NCBI GenBank assembly: GCA_029883045.1
Contig: JAOUJU010000007.1
Coordinates: forward strand, 1 to 17,535
Direction: 5' to 3'
DNA from: Rhodospirillaceae bacterium
Lineage (GTDB): Bacteria; Pseudomonadota; Alphaproteobacteria; Rhodospirillales; Magnetovibrionaceae
Length of the DNA: 17,535 nucleotides
The notes under the pieces were generated by a model that had not been told where the DNA came from, did no database searches, and saw only the letters and a program-made list of their open reading frames with translations. Below, piece after piece: positions 1 to 7,811 of the stretch. The position numbers and the translations under genes are program-made. Numbering within the stretch: the first letter of the stretch is position 1; every line of letters begins with the position of its first letter.

Positions 1-2506
1 TTTTGACGCAGGGGCATTAGATATTTTATTGAATGAGCAAACGCGCATTTTGGGCGCGTTAGATAAAATTAAATGCGTTCAAACGGCCATTGCTACAAGC
101 GCACTATTAAAGGTCGGCGGGGCAATCGAAAATGAATACCGCACCCTTAAAGCAAATAATGGCGGGCTTGATTATGATGATCTAATTGAAAAAGCCTGTG
201 CCTTGCTTGCCAATGAAAGTGGCGCCAGTTGGGTACATTTCAAATTAGATGGCGGCATTGACCACATATTGGTTGATGAAAGCCAAGACACCAGCCCGCA
301 ACAATGGTCTGTGGTTAAGGGTTTAGCATTTGATTTCTTTTCCGGATTAGGCAGAGATGATAATACCCTACGCACCGTGTTTGCAGTTGGTGATGAAAAA
401 CAATCTATATATTCGTTTCAGGGGGCTGATCCGTATGAATTTGCCCGAATGCGAAAATATTTTGAAGAAAAAGTAACAGCTGCCGAAAAACAATTTACCG
501 CGTTGCAGCTAACCACATCGTTTCGTTCAACCCGCGCGGTGCTGGCAATTGTTGACAGGGTATTTGCCAACCCAGTTGCCTTTGACGGGCTTTCGTTTGC
601 TGGTGAAGAAGTATTGCATAAATCGCACCGTGAAGGCGAAGCTGGTTTGGTGGAGCTGTGGCAGCCACAGTTGCCAGAAATGGCGGCTGATGCCGACCCA
701 TGGGATGCTCCGCTTGATCGGCTTTCAATAAAAAGTCCAGAAAAAAAATTAGCCGAACAAATTGGCACGACCATCAAGGGCTGGCTTGAAAATGGCGAGA
801 TATTAAAATCAAAAAATCGCCCTATTCGTGCAGACGATATTTTAATACTAGTGCGCAAGCGCGGTACTTTTGCCGATGAAATGGTCAGGCAATTAAAGCT
901 CAACGGGGTTGAGGTCGCCGGGTCAGATCGCATGGTCCTGACCGACCAAATTGCGGTCGAAGATTTAATGGCGCTGGGAAATTTTTGCTTGCTGCCCGAA
1001 GACGACCTAAATACCGCGACACTTTTAAAAAGCCCAATAATAAGCATGAGCGAAGATGATTTGTTGTCCCTTGCCAATGGCCGCACAACAACCATTTGGG
1101 CGGCACTGAAAAAACAAGCAAAAGGGGGAAATGTTTTTGCCCGCGCATACGAAATTTTAAGCGAACATTTAGGCCGCGCAGATTATCAACCGCCTTATGA
1201 ATTTTTTGCAGGCGTGCTAAACCGCGGTGCACGCAAGGCATTGATCGCAAGGTTAGGTTCTGACGCCGAAGACCCAATTGACGAATTTATTTCATTGGCT
1301 TTACAGTTTGAACGCAGCCACACCCCGTCATTGCAGGGTTTTTTGCATTGGGTCAGAAGCGGGGCCACCGAAATAAAACGCGACATGGAAATAACTGGTT
1401 CCAAGGTAAGGGTGATGACCGTCCATGGGGCCAAAGGGTTAGAAGCAAATATCGTATTTTTGCCTGATACCTGCACCACCCCATCACACCAACACGACAG
1501 CCGCATTCATTGGAAAATACCGCCAACCGATAAAGAAAATAAACAAAGCCCACAAATGCTGTGGTCACCCGTAAAAGAAATGCGCCCCGACCTTGTAACC
1601 GGGTTTATCACCGAGGCTAGAAATTTACGTGAACGTGAATATCGCCGCCTGCTTTATGTCGCCATGACCCGGGCGCGAGATCGTTTGTATATTTGTGGCT
1701 ACGCAACAGAAAAAGGGCCGGCAGATGGCAGTTGGTATAATTTAGTACAAAGCGCCATCAAAGAACGCGGGCTTGAATTTGACGGCGCGTTTGGGAGCGT
1801 GTGGCGTTATGAAACCCAACAACAAGCTGAAACAACCGATGCCATAGAGGATGAAAAAATAATTTCTGCGCCGTTGCCCGCGTGGGCAACCACCAAGCCC
1901 AAGGCAGAACAAACCCCAACCAAACCATTGGTGGCATCAATGCATGATGTTATCGATGATGCCATCGGGCCATTTGATGGAAAAGAAGGTGGTGGTGATT
2001 TTGCATTTAACCGCGGCATTGCAGTTCACCGCTTGTTAGAACTTTTACCCAACGTTTTGCCCGCCAATAGAAATAAGGCTGCACAACAATGGATTGCCAA
2101 TGCCGGGTTGGGTTTTGACCTTAAAACCACTAATCAAATAGTCGATGAAACAATTGCTGTAATCGAAGATGAAACCCTTGCCCAATTTTTTGCCCCTAGG
2201 GCAAGTGCTGAAGCACCAATAATTGGTCGTGTTGGTAACCACATAGTATCCGGGCGCATTGATCGACTGGTTATTACCGACAGCGAGGTCATGATTATAG
2301 ATTTTAAAACAAACCGTTTAGCTCCGAAAAACCCGGGCGATATTCATCCGGCCTATTTGCGCCAGATGGCAATTTATAAATCCTTAATATCAGAGATTTA
2401 CCCTAAACTAACGATTCGGGCATTTTTACTTTGGACCATAAACGCCCGGGCCATGGAAATACCCGCAAAACTGCTAGATAATTGCGACCTTAGCCAAAGC
2501 GTTTGA
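1..2506 (+). CDS. addA: Double-strand break repair helicase-nuclease AddA, 3' part
   Basis: This is the ATP-dependent helicase and nuclease subunit of AddAB, which processes double-strand breaks for RecA. The frame is open to the left edge, so the gene starts outside the window; about 825 residues follow position 29, whereas the family usually has about 1150. The missing part should hold the Walker A motif. Numbering from position 29, visible UvrD-type motifs are DESQDT (83-88, Walker B), GDEKQSIYSFQGA (121-133), SFRST (164-168), VMTVHGAKGLE (462-472) and YRRLLYVAMTRARDR (538-552). A RecB-family nuclease domain closes the protein: H667, GRIDRL (742-747), DFKTNR (758-763) and QMAIY (779-783). 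These nuclease residues are all present, so the nuclease looks active. trxA follows on the same strand after 85 bp. addB is expected upstream, outside the window. Confidence 0.96.
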   Translation, partial: FDAGALDILLNEQTRILGALDKIKCVQTAIATSALLKVGGAIENEYRTLKANNGGLDYDDLIEKACALLANESGASWVHFKLDGGIDHILVDESQDTSPQQWSVVKGLAFDFFSGLGRDDNTLRTVFAVGDEKQSIYSFQGADPYEFARMRKYFEEKVTAAEKQFTALQLTTSFRSTRAVLAIVDRVFANPVAFDGLSFAGEEVLHKSHREGEAGLVELWQPQLPEMAADADPWDAPLDRLSIKSPEKKLAEQIGTTIKGWLENGEILKSKNRPIRADDILILVRKRGTFADEMVRQLKLNGVEVAGSDRMVLTDQIAVEDLMALGNFCLLPEDDLNTATLLKSPIISMSEDDLLSLANGRTTTIWAALKKQAKGGNVFARAYEILSEHLGRADYQPPYEFFAGVLNRGARKALIARLGSDAEDPIDEFISLALQFERSHTPSLQGFLHWVRSGATEIKRDMEITGSKVRVMTVHGAKGLEANIVFLPDTCTTPSHQHDSRIHWKIPPTDKENKQSPQMLWSPVKEMRPDLVTGFITEARNLREREYRRLLYVAMTRARDRLYICGYATEKGPADGSWYNLVQSAIKERGLEFDGAFGSVWRYETQQQAETTDAIEDEKIISAPLPAWATTKPKAEQTPTKPLVASMHDVIDDAIGPFDGKEGGGDFAFNRGIAVHRLLELLPNVLPANRNKAAQQWIANAGLGFDLKTTNQIVDETIAVIEDETLAQFFAPRASAEAPIIGRVGNHIVSGRIDRLVITDSEVMIIDFKTNRLAPKNPGDIHPAYLRQMAIYKSLISEIYPKLTIRAFLLWTINARAMEIPAKLLDNCDLSQSV

Positions 2507-2591
2507 CCCGGATGCCTTCCATGATAGATTTATAGAAATGTTCTTGTGACCAATCGGTCTTTTAAAACAATTATCCAGTAGGGAAAAAACA

Positions 2592-2906
2592 ATGAAAAAT
2601 ATCACCGATAGCTCTTTTGATGCCGATGTTATCAATTCATCAACCCCAGTGCTGATTGATTTTTGGGCTGAATGGTGCGGACCGTGCAAACAGATTGCCC
2701 CTGCCCTAGAAGAAATAGCCGGCGAAATGGCAGGTCAGGTCGAGATCGTTAAAATTAATATTGATGAAAACCCCATGACCCCTTCGAAATATGGGGTTCG
2801 CGGAATCCCAACCTTGATGATTTTTAAAGATGGCCAACCAGCCAGTGTAAAAATAGGCGCAATGCCTAAAAGCAAGCTGGTGGAATGGATTAAAGGCGCG
2901 ATCTAA
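2592..2906 (+). CDS. trxA: Thioredoxin
   Basis: Small cytoplasmic dithiol oxidoreductase of 104 residues that reduces protein disulfides and is recycled by thioredoxin reductase. The active site WCGPC lies at residues 28-32 inside DFWAEWCGPCKQIAP, and the conserved cis-proline is P73 in GIPTLMIF. There is no signal peptide, which fits the cytoplasmic TrxA class. The length is normal for the family. The ATG is preceded by GGG about 8 nt upstream, an acceptable ribosome binding site. It follows addA in the same direction, a neighbourhood I recall from other alphaproteobacteria. It might be read through from addA or have its own promoter in the 85-bp gap; I could not recognise a convincing one. 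Confidence 0.97.
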   Translation: MKNITDSSFDADVINSSTPVLIDFWAEWCGPCKQIAPALEEIAGEMAGQVEIVKINIDENPMTPSKYGVRGIPTLMIFKDGQPASVKIGAMPKSKLVEWIKGAI

Positions 2907-2912
2907 TCGCGC
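2896..2912 (+). terminator. GC-rich hairpin across the trxA stop codon
   Basis: GCGCGAT (2896-2902) and ATCGCGC (2906-2912) form a perfect 7-bp stem with a 3-nt loop that contains most of the trxA stop codon. A run of five T lies at 2926-2930, about 13 nt after the stem, which is further than in a standard intrinsic terminator. It may end the addA-trxA transcript or protect its 3' end. The hairpin is clear; the function is inferred. Confidence 0.35.
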
Positions 2913-2935
2913 TAATTAGGCCTAGTTTTTAAATA

Positions 2936-2963
2936 ATTCAGCCCATATTCAGCTTATATTAGC
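2936..2963 (+). promoter_or_regulatory. Three direct repeats ATTCAGC/ATTCAGC/ATTAGC at 11-bp period
   Basis: ATTCAGC occurs at 2936-2942 and again at 2947-2953, and the variant ATTAGC follows at 2958-2963. The starts are exactly 11 bp apart, so all three lie on the same face of the helix. Tandem half-sites at this period are typical of winged-helix response regulators of the OmpR/PhoB type. The position upstream of the binding protein and sensor kinase genes suggests a regulator site for that unit. No regulator gene is in the window, so its identity is unknown. Confidence 0.4.
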
Positions 2964-2978
2964 AATATAGTATATTGC
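2962..2978. promoter_or_regulatory. 17-bp perfect palindrome, possible operator or -10 region
   Basis: GCAATATA (2962-2969), a central G, and TATATTGC (2971-2978) make a perfect inverted repeat. It contains TATAGT (2966-2971) and TATATT (2971-2976), each one base from the sigma-70 -10 consensus, but I see no good -35 at the right distance. It touches the last of the 11-bp-spaced repeats. It could be a dimeric repressor site overlapping a promoter. The symmetry is seen; the role is inferred. Confidence 0.35.
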
Positions 2979-3060
2979 CATTAACGACCTGAAATTCATC
3001 GTTTTTCATTGAAAATCGGGCTGTCGATACCCATTTTTGCACATTAAGCAGAGGATTCTT

Positions 3061-3114
3061 ATGCGCAATCGTATTTTAAGGCAATTACGAAAGAGATGGA
3101 AAATTGATGAATAA
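3061..3114 (+). CDS. 17-codon basic upstream ORF / leader peptide
   Basis: This ORF encodes MRNRILRQLRKRWKIDE: five Arg and two Lys in 17 residues. Its ATG has an excellent ribosome binding site, AGAGGA at 3050-3055 with a 5-nt spacer, better than anything directly before the next gene. Its last codons and stop (TAA at 3112-3114) overlap the ATG of the binding-protein gene at 3107 in another frame, the arrangement used for translational coupling or leader-peptide control. I know of no family that matches it. It may be a real regulatory leader, or the strong site may simply load ribosomes that reinitiate at 3107. Confidence 0.4.
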   Translation: MRNRILRQLRKRWKIDE

Positions 3115-4318
3115 ACTAAAAACTAATTTTTTTGCAAAAATAGCTAACATATTTATCGCCAGCTGCACTTTGATGTTAGCCGGGCAAAGTTGGGCCAGCG
3201 ATAGTGCGCTGCAGCCCATACGCATTGGTTTGGATGCAGATATGTCATCGGCCTCAGCCGAATCGGGTGAAGCAATTCATCGCGGCATGATTGTGGCAAT
3301 TGATGAAATAAATGAAAATGGCGGCATAAACGGACACAAATTAGAAATTGTGGTTCGTGACCATCGCGGCAACCCAGCGCGCGGGATTGATAATATAAAT
3401 GAATTTGCAGCCGATAAAACAATTGTTGCGGTCATGGGTGGGCTTCACACCCCGGTAGCAATGGCAGAGCTTAAAACCATACATGAAAACGGCCTGATTT
3501 ATCTGGTGCCATGGGCTGCCGGAACCATGGTTGTGGACAATGGTTTCACGCCAAACAACGTTTTCAGGGTTTCGGTCCGCGACCAATTCGCTGGAAGATT
3601 TCTAACCAAAATGGCTGCTAATAATAATTATAAAAAACTCGGGCTATTGCTAGAGCAAACCGGATGGGGCCGATCTAACGAAAAAGCAATTAGCGAAGCA
3701 GCTAAACAAATTGGTGTCGAAATCGCGGGGGTTGAATGGATTAGCTGGGGCGCAAAAAGTGCCGAAGCACAAATCAATAGTTTAGCGAAAAAAGGCGCAG
3801 ACGTAATAATGCTGGTAGCCAACGCAAACGAAGGCGCAGTTGTGCTAGAAGGTGTGGCAGAAATAACTAAAGCAGACCGTTTACCAATTATTTCGCATTG
3901 GGGCATAACCGGCGGAAGATTTACCCAGTTAGTTGGCGACAACTTAAACAAAGTAAACCTTAGCTTTTTGCAAACCTATTCATTTATAAGCCCTGCGCGC
4001 CCAGCTAGAGAAAAAGATTTTTTTGCGCGTTATAAAAAACTTTTTCCCAAAACAACAAAAGAAGATCAAATATTATCGCCAGTGGGAACCGCACATGCTT
4101 ATGATTTGGTTCACCTGCTTAGTAATGCAATAAAAAATGCCGAATCGTTAGAAATTGCAAAAATTCGTAGCGCGCTTGAAAACATCAAGCAATATGATGG
4201 TCTGGTAAAAATATACAATCCACCGTTTACCAACGAACGCCACGATGCACTTGATGAAAGTGACTTTACCTTAGCAAAGTTTCTTAGCGACGGATCAATA
4301 GTTCCAATTGCAAAATAA
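3107..4318 (+). CDS. Type I periplasmic substrate-binding protein (LivJ/amide-binding-like), likely sensor partner
   Basis: Secreted ligand-binding protein of 403 residues in the Peripla_BP_6 (branched-chain amino acid/amide/urea) superfamily. Residues 1-30 look like a signal peptide: basic start, hydrophobic core, SWA|SDS cleavage. IASC at 17-20 also fits a lipobox, but it sits in the middle of the hydrophobic core, so I prefer signal peptidase I. The mature protein opens with IRIGLDADMSS, then RGMIVAIDEINENGGING and a second-lobe segment near GRSNEKAISEA, all typical of the family. I chose ATG 3107 over the TTG three bases earlier. No permease or ATPase gene is nearby. The stop codon lies 5 bp before a hybrid sensor kinase, so I infer that it feeds ligand information to that kinase rather than to transport. 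The ligand cannot be told from the sequence. Confidence 0.85.
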   Translation: MNKLKTNFFAKIANIFIASCTLMLAGQSWASDSALQPIRIGLDADMSSASAESGEAIHRGMIVAIDEINENGGINGHKLEIVVRDHRGNPARGIDNINEFAADKTIVAVMGGLHTPVAMAELKTIHENGLIYLVPWAAGTMVVDNGFTPNNVFRVSVRDQFAGRFLTKMAANNNYKKLGLLLEQTGWGRSNEKAISEAAKQIGVEIAGVEWISWGAKSAEAQINSLAKKGADVIMLVANANEGAVVLEGVAEITKADRLPIISHWGITGGRFTQLVGDNLNKVNLSFLQTYSFISPARPAREKDFFARYKKLFPKTTKEDQILSPVGTAHAYDLVHLLSNAIKNAESLEIAKIRSALENIKQYDGLVKIYNPPFTNERHDALDESDFTLAKFLSDGSIVPIAK

Positions 4319-4323
4319 GCCAC

Positions 4324-6486
4324 ATGGAAAAAATGCAGCCAAATAATACCCCAAAGTCCGCCACCGCGCGCGATCTGGTTATCAAGCTAGTTCCTATTTC
4401 CATAGGAATATTGTTGCTGGTCGGCATTATTATGGAAACCGTTACCCGCCGGCAGTTAGAATCCGATGCGCGTTTGCATATTGATTCTGCGGCCGAACGC
4501 CTAGCCTCAACCCTTGAGGCTAGATTTACAATTTTAGAAGAATCTTTAGTGGGAATAGCCAATAATGAAATTATTGTAAATTCCCTTATTGATACATCGT
4601 CACGGGCTAATCTTGCATTATTTTTTAATTCGTTGCGCGCGCCGGTAAAAGGCGATTCATACATAACCTTGACCGATTACAAAGGTAGATTGCTTGCAAC
4701 AACCTCGCCATATAAAAGCGGATTTTCTGCATCTTGGTGGTTAAAGAAAGTACTCAACGGTGAGCGCGTAAAAATTTTTACCAGCACCAGAATGATTATC
4801 GCAATTCCAGTATTTTATAACAGCCTACCAGAAGGAATCCTGGTTGCTGAATTCCCTATGGATACATATAAAAACCTTTTGTTGGTCAACAATTACACTG
4901 ATGATTATTCGGTTTTGCTGGATGAAACTGTTATTCAAAGCAACAATATTGATTTTCTTATTCCCGGAACAACGGTTTCGCAAAAGATTCTACAAAACGA
5001 GACTGATTTTTTAAGCGGTTGGTTGCTTGCAAATAGTAACATCGAAAGCGCGCCCGAACTTTCAGTGGTTGTCGGCCATAGCAAAGACCATGCCTTTGCG
5101 CCGCTAAAAAACATTCGTAATGCCCTGATTATAAGTGGTTTTTTGCTAGCTACGGTTTTGGTTTTGGCGATTTTTCTTATGTTAAAAACCTTTACCAAAC
5201 CCCTTGCCGCACTTAGCGCAGAGGTAAGAAACATTAAAGGTGGTGAAGATTTAAAACGTAAAATTACCATAGCCGGGCCTGATGAATTTCAGTCCTTGGC
5301 AACTGCGTTTAACGATATGAATTCAGCCCTTGGTGCATCGTTGGTTGAAAAAGATGCGGCCGAAGCGGCCAATAAAGCAAAATCTGAATTTCTTTCATCA
5401 ATGAGTCACGAACTAAGAACCCCATTAAATGCTATTTTGGGTTTTACCCAAATTTTGAATACGGACCCCACTGCACCGCTTAATGATGATCAAAAAGAAT
5501 CGTTGCATCAGATTGAACGTGGTGGCGAACACTTGTTGGGGCTTATTAACGATATTCTTGACCTTTCTAAAATTGAAGCGGGGCAGTTACATGTTTCAAT
5601 GGAGGCAGTTGACCCGGCCCCTGTTCTAAGCCACGCATTGGCAATTACGCGCGAACTGGGCAAAAACAAAAATATTTCAGTAATATTTGACGAAAGCTCT
5701 TCGTCGGGGTGTGTTATAAATGTTGATCGCACGCGCTTTCAACAAGTACTGCTGAACATATTATCAAACGCGGTCAAATATAATAGCGACAACGGCACGG
5801 TTACCATAACGCTTAATCCCAATGTTGATGGCTTTGTGCGCTTTTCTGTTAGCGATAGCGGAAAAGGCATTGCCCCTGAATTGCAAGATAAGTTATTTGT
5901 GCCATTTAATCGCCTTGGTGCCGAAGGTGGTGAAATTGAAGGAACTGGTATTGGCCTGAGCATAACTAGACGTTTGGTTGAAATGATGGACGGGCGCATG
6001 GGTTTTGAAAGCACAGTGGGCGTAGGGTCAACATTTTGGGTTGAATTTAAGCAAGATAAAATATCATCCCTGCCTAAACATATACCGACCGAAACTACTG
6101 ACCAACATTTACCCGCAACCGAATGCATTAAGGTTCTGTATATTGAGGATAACCCGGCTAACCTTATGCTTATGAAAAAAATTGTAAGCCGCATTGAAAA
6201 TACACAGCTTATCTCTGCCCACACGGCAGAGCTTGGTATCAGTTTAGCGCAAAGTGAAATGCCCAATATTATACTAATGGATATAAATCTTCCGGGAATG
6301 AGCGGCATCGAAGCGATGAAAATTATTCAGCAATCTGAAACGTTAGCCGATATTCCGGTAATCGCGGTTTCTGCCAATGCCATACCATCTGATATAGCGC
6401 GCACCATGAAAGCTGGGTTTAAGAAATACCTAACCAAGCCTTTTGATGTACAGGCGGCCGTCGATATAATTAAAAAATATTCTTAA
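4324..6486 (+). CDS. Membrane hybrid sensor histidine kinase (Cache-HAMP-HisKA-HATPase-REC)
   Basis: Inner-membrane hybrid kinase of 720 residues. Order: TM1 (about 19-37), a periplasmic region of about 225 residues resembling a Cache domain, TM2 (about 267-288), HAMP (about 289-341), HisKA with phospho-acceptor H362 in SHELRTPLNA, HATPase_c with N478/N482, DSGKGIA (511-517) and EGTGIGL (539-545), then a receiver with E608/D609, phospho-acceptor D653 in LMDINLPGMSG and K705 in LTKPF. All catalytic residues are present. It ends right after the receiver, with no HPt and no DNA-binding domain, so a separate HPt and output regulator must exist elsewhere. It starts 5 bp after the binding-protein stop with no clear ribosome binding site, which points to coupled translation; ATG 4333 is an alternative start. 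Its stop lies 2 bp from the convergent folC stop. Confidence 0.93.
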   Translation: MEKMQPNNTPKSATARDLVIKLVPISIGILLLVGIIMETVTRRQLESDARLHIDSAAERLASTLEARFTILEESLVGIANNEIIVNSLIDTSSRANLALFFNSLRAPVKGDSYITLTDYKGRLLATTSPYKSGFSASWWLKKVLNGERVKIFTSTRMIIAIPVFYNSLPEGILVAEFPMDTYKNLLLVNNYTDDYSVLLDETVIQSNNIDFLIPGTTVSQKILQNETDFLSGWLLANSNIESAPELSVVVGHSKDHAFAPLKNIRNALIISGFLLATVLVLAIFLMLKTFTKPLAALSAEVRNIKGGEDLKRKITIAGPDEFQSLATAFNDMNSALGASLVEKDAAEAANKAKSEFLSSMSHELRTPLNAILGFTQILNTDPTAPLNDDQKESLHQIERGGEHLLGLINDILDLSKIEAGQLHVSMEAVDPAPVLSHALAITRELGKNKNISVIFDESSSSGCVINVDRTRFQQVLLNILSNAVKYNSDNGTVTITLNPNVDGFVRFSVSDSGKGIAPELQDKLFVPFNRLGAEGGEIEGTGIGLSITRRLVEMMDGRMGFESTVGVGSTFWVEFKQDKISSLPKHIPTETTDQHLPATECIKVLYIEDNPANLMLMKKIVSRIENTQLISAHTAELGISLAQSEMPNIILMDINLPGMSGIEAMKIIQQSETLADIPVIAVSANAIPSDIARTMKAGFKKYLTKPFDVQAAVDIIKKYS

Positions 6487-6488
6487 AA

Positions 6489-7781
6489 TTAATTATTATC
6501 CGCTAACACGTTGCCTGCCAGATAAAGCGATCCACATATAAGTATCCGCCCCGCATCGCCGCCTTGTTGCGTGATTATTTCACTAATTGCACTTGCCACA
6601 TCGGTGCTTACGCCTGATTGCATGTTAAGCGATTTGCCGACCTCGGCGCTTATTTCGGGGCTAAGAGAATTATCCTCGCCCCCGATTGCCACCGTGCGCA
6701 AACCCTTGATGCGGCCTTCAAACGGTTTTAAAAATTCTAGCGGCGGGCGGGTATTAAGTGCGCCAAACACCAACCATAAGGGTTTATCCCGCCAGTCACG
6801 GGTATGGCGCGATAGGGCTTCAGCCGCGGCCTTGTTGTGCCCACCGTCCAGCCATAGCTCCCAACCCTGTGGCAATAACTTTGTTAGTGGCCCGTCTTGT
6901 AAACGCTGAAGACGTGCGGGCCACTTAACAGTTTTAAGCCCAAGGGCAATGGCGCTTTCGGGGATTTCAAAATCAGGCCGCAAGGCACGCGCCATGGCTA
7001 TGGCGATGCCTGCATTTTGCACCTGATGGCGGCCCACAAGGGCCGGTAGCGGCAGCCGAGTTTCAATATTATCAGTAATAAAAGTAATATCGGTTTTTCC
7101 AACTCGAACAAACCAATCATGGCCTTCCCATGCAATGGGTGCGCCTATTTTTTCACCGGCTTTTTTCAAAGCCAGCACCGCCTTTCTTGCTGGTTGGCTG
7201 GCGGCAACGCAAACCACCTCCTTTTTTAAAATTCCGGCTTTTTCACCCATTATGGCTTCGATGGTTTCGCCCAGAAAATGTTGGTGATCCATCGCGACTT
7301 GGGTAATTGCACAAAGGCGCGGTCGCTCAATAACGTTGGTCGCATCAAGCCTGCCACCAAGACCCGTTTCCAGCAGAACAATATCTGCCGGGTTTTTTAC
7401 AAAGGCCATAAATGCCGCCGCCGTGGTGATTTCAAAAAATGTTATTTCCTGTCCATTATTGGCGCGTTCGCATTCTTCGAGTAGGGATTGCAATTCAGCG
7501 TCGCTTATATATTCGCCGCCCAAATAAATGCGTTCGTTAAAATTTACCAAATGCGGCGAGGTATAAACATTTACCCGGTACCCGGCTGCTTCTAAAAATG
7601 CCTTTAAAAAAGCAACGGTTGATCCTTTGCCGTTAGTTCCAGCAACGTGGACAACGGGGGGTAATTTTTTTTCAGGGTTGCCAAGGGCGCGCAACAAACG
7701 CTCCAACCGTTCAAGGCTAAGGTCAATCAGCTTGGGGTGAAGGGTCAGTAGCCGAGCAAGGATTGCATCATTGTTGTGCAT
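6489..7781 (-). CDS. folC: Bifunctional folylpolyglutamate synthase / dihydrofolate synthase
   Basis: Cytoplasmic Mur-ligase-like enzyme of 430 residues. It adds glutamate to dihydropteroate to make dihydrofolate and lengthens the polyglutamate tail of folates, using ATP. The P-loop HVAGTNGKGS spans 45-54, the folate-site segment TSPHLVNFNERI is at 74-85, ETGLGGRLDATN at 138-149, GEKAGILKK at 179-187 and the C-domain motif LDGGHN at 311-316. Length is normal. It lies 30 bp after accD in the same direction, an order common in proteobacteria, and is probably the last gene of the trp-accD-folC transcript. I see no terminator after it, because the stop is only 2 bp from the end of the convergent kinase gene. 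The ATG lacks a strong ribosome binding site. Confidence 0.96.
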   Translation of the reverse strand: MHNNDAILARLLTLHPKLIDLSLERLERLLRALGNPEKKLPPVVHVAGTNGKGSTVAFLKAFLEAAGYRVNVYTSPHLVNFNERIYLGGEYISDAELQSLLEECERANNGQEITFFEITTAAAFMAFVKNPADIVLLETGLGGRLDATNVIERPRLCAITQVAMDHQHFLGETIEAIMGEKAGILKKEVVCVAASQPARKAVLALKKAGEKIGAPIAWEGHDWFVRVGKTDITFITDNIETRLPLPALVGRHQVQNAGIAIAMARALRPDFEIPESAIALGLKTVKWPARLQRLQDGPLTKLLPQGWELWLDGGHNKAAAEALSRHTRDWRDKPLWLVFGALNTRPPLEFLKPFEGRIKGLRTVAIGGEDNSLSPEISAEVGKSLNMQSGVSTDVASAISEIITQQGGDAGRILICGSLYLAGNVLADNN

Positions 7782-7811
7782 TTTTTAAAGACAGTTTTCT
7801 CTCGCCACTGC

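Noticed and set aside
29..31. TTG as the start of addA
   Set aside because: The frame is open back to position 2 and the Walker A part is missing, so the gene starts outside the window.
418..1095. 225-codon open frame on the minus strand inside addA
   Set aside because: It is opposite to well-supported helicase sequence, serine-rich and low in complexity, with no motif.
2548..2563. GACC-AATC-GGTC plus TTTT after addA
   Set aside because: A 4-bp stem with four T is too weak to call a terminator.
3009..3037. TTGAAA with a CATTTT at 17 bp as promoter for the binding-protein gene
   Set aside because: The -10 part matches only three of six bases, so this is at chance level.
3158..3169. Lipobox-like IASC in the binding protein
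   Set aside because: The cysteine is followed by more hydrophobic residues and then a good SWA cleavage site, so ordinary secretion is more likely.
5739..6308. 189-codon open frame on the minus strand inside the kinase gene
   Set aside because: It is antisense to the receiver and ATPase domains, has no recognisable motif, and reflects codon bias of the real gene.
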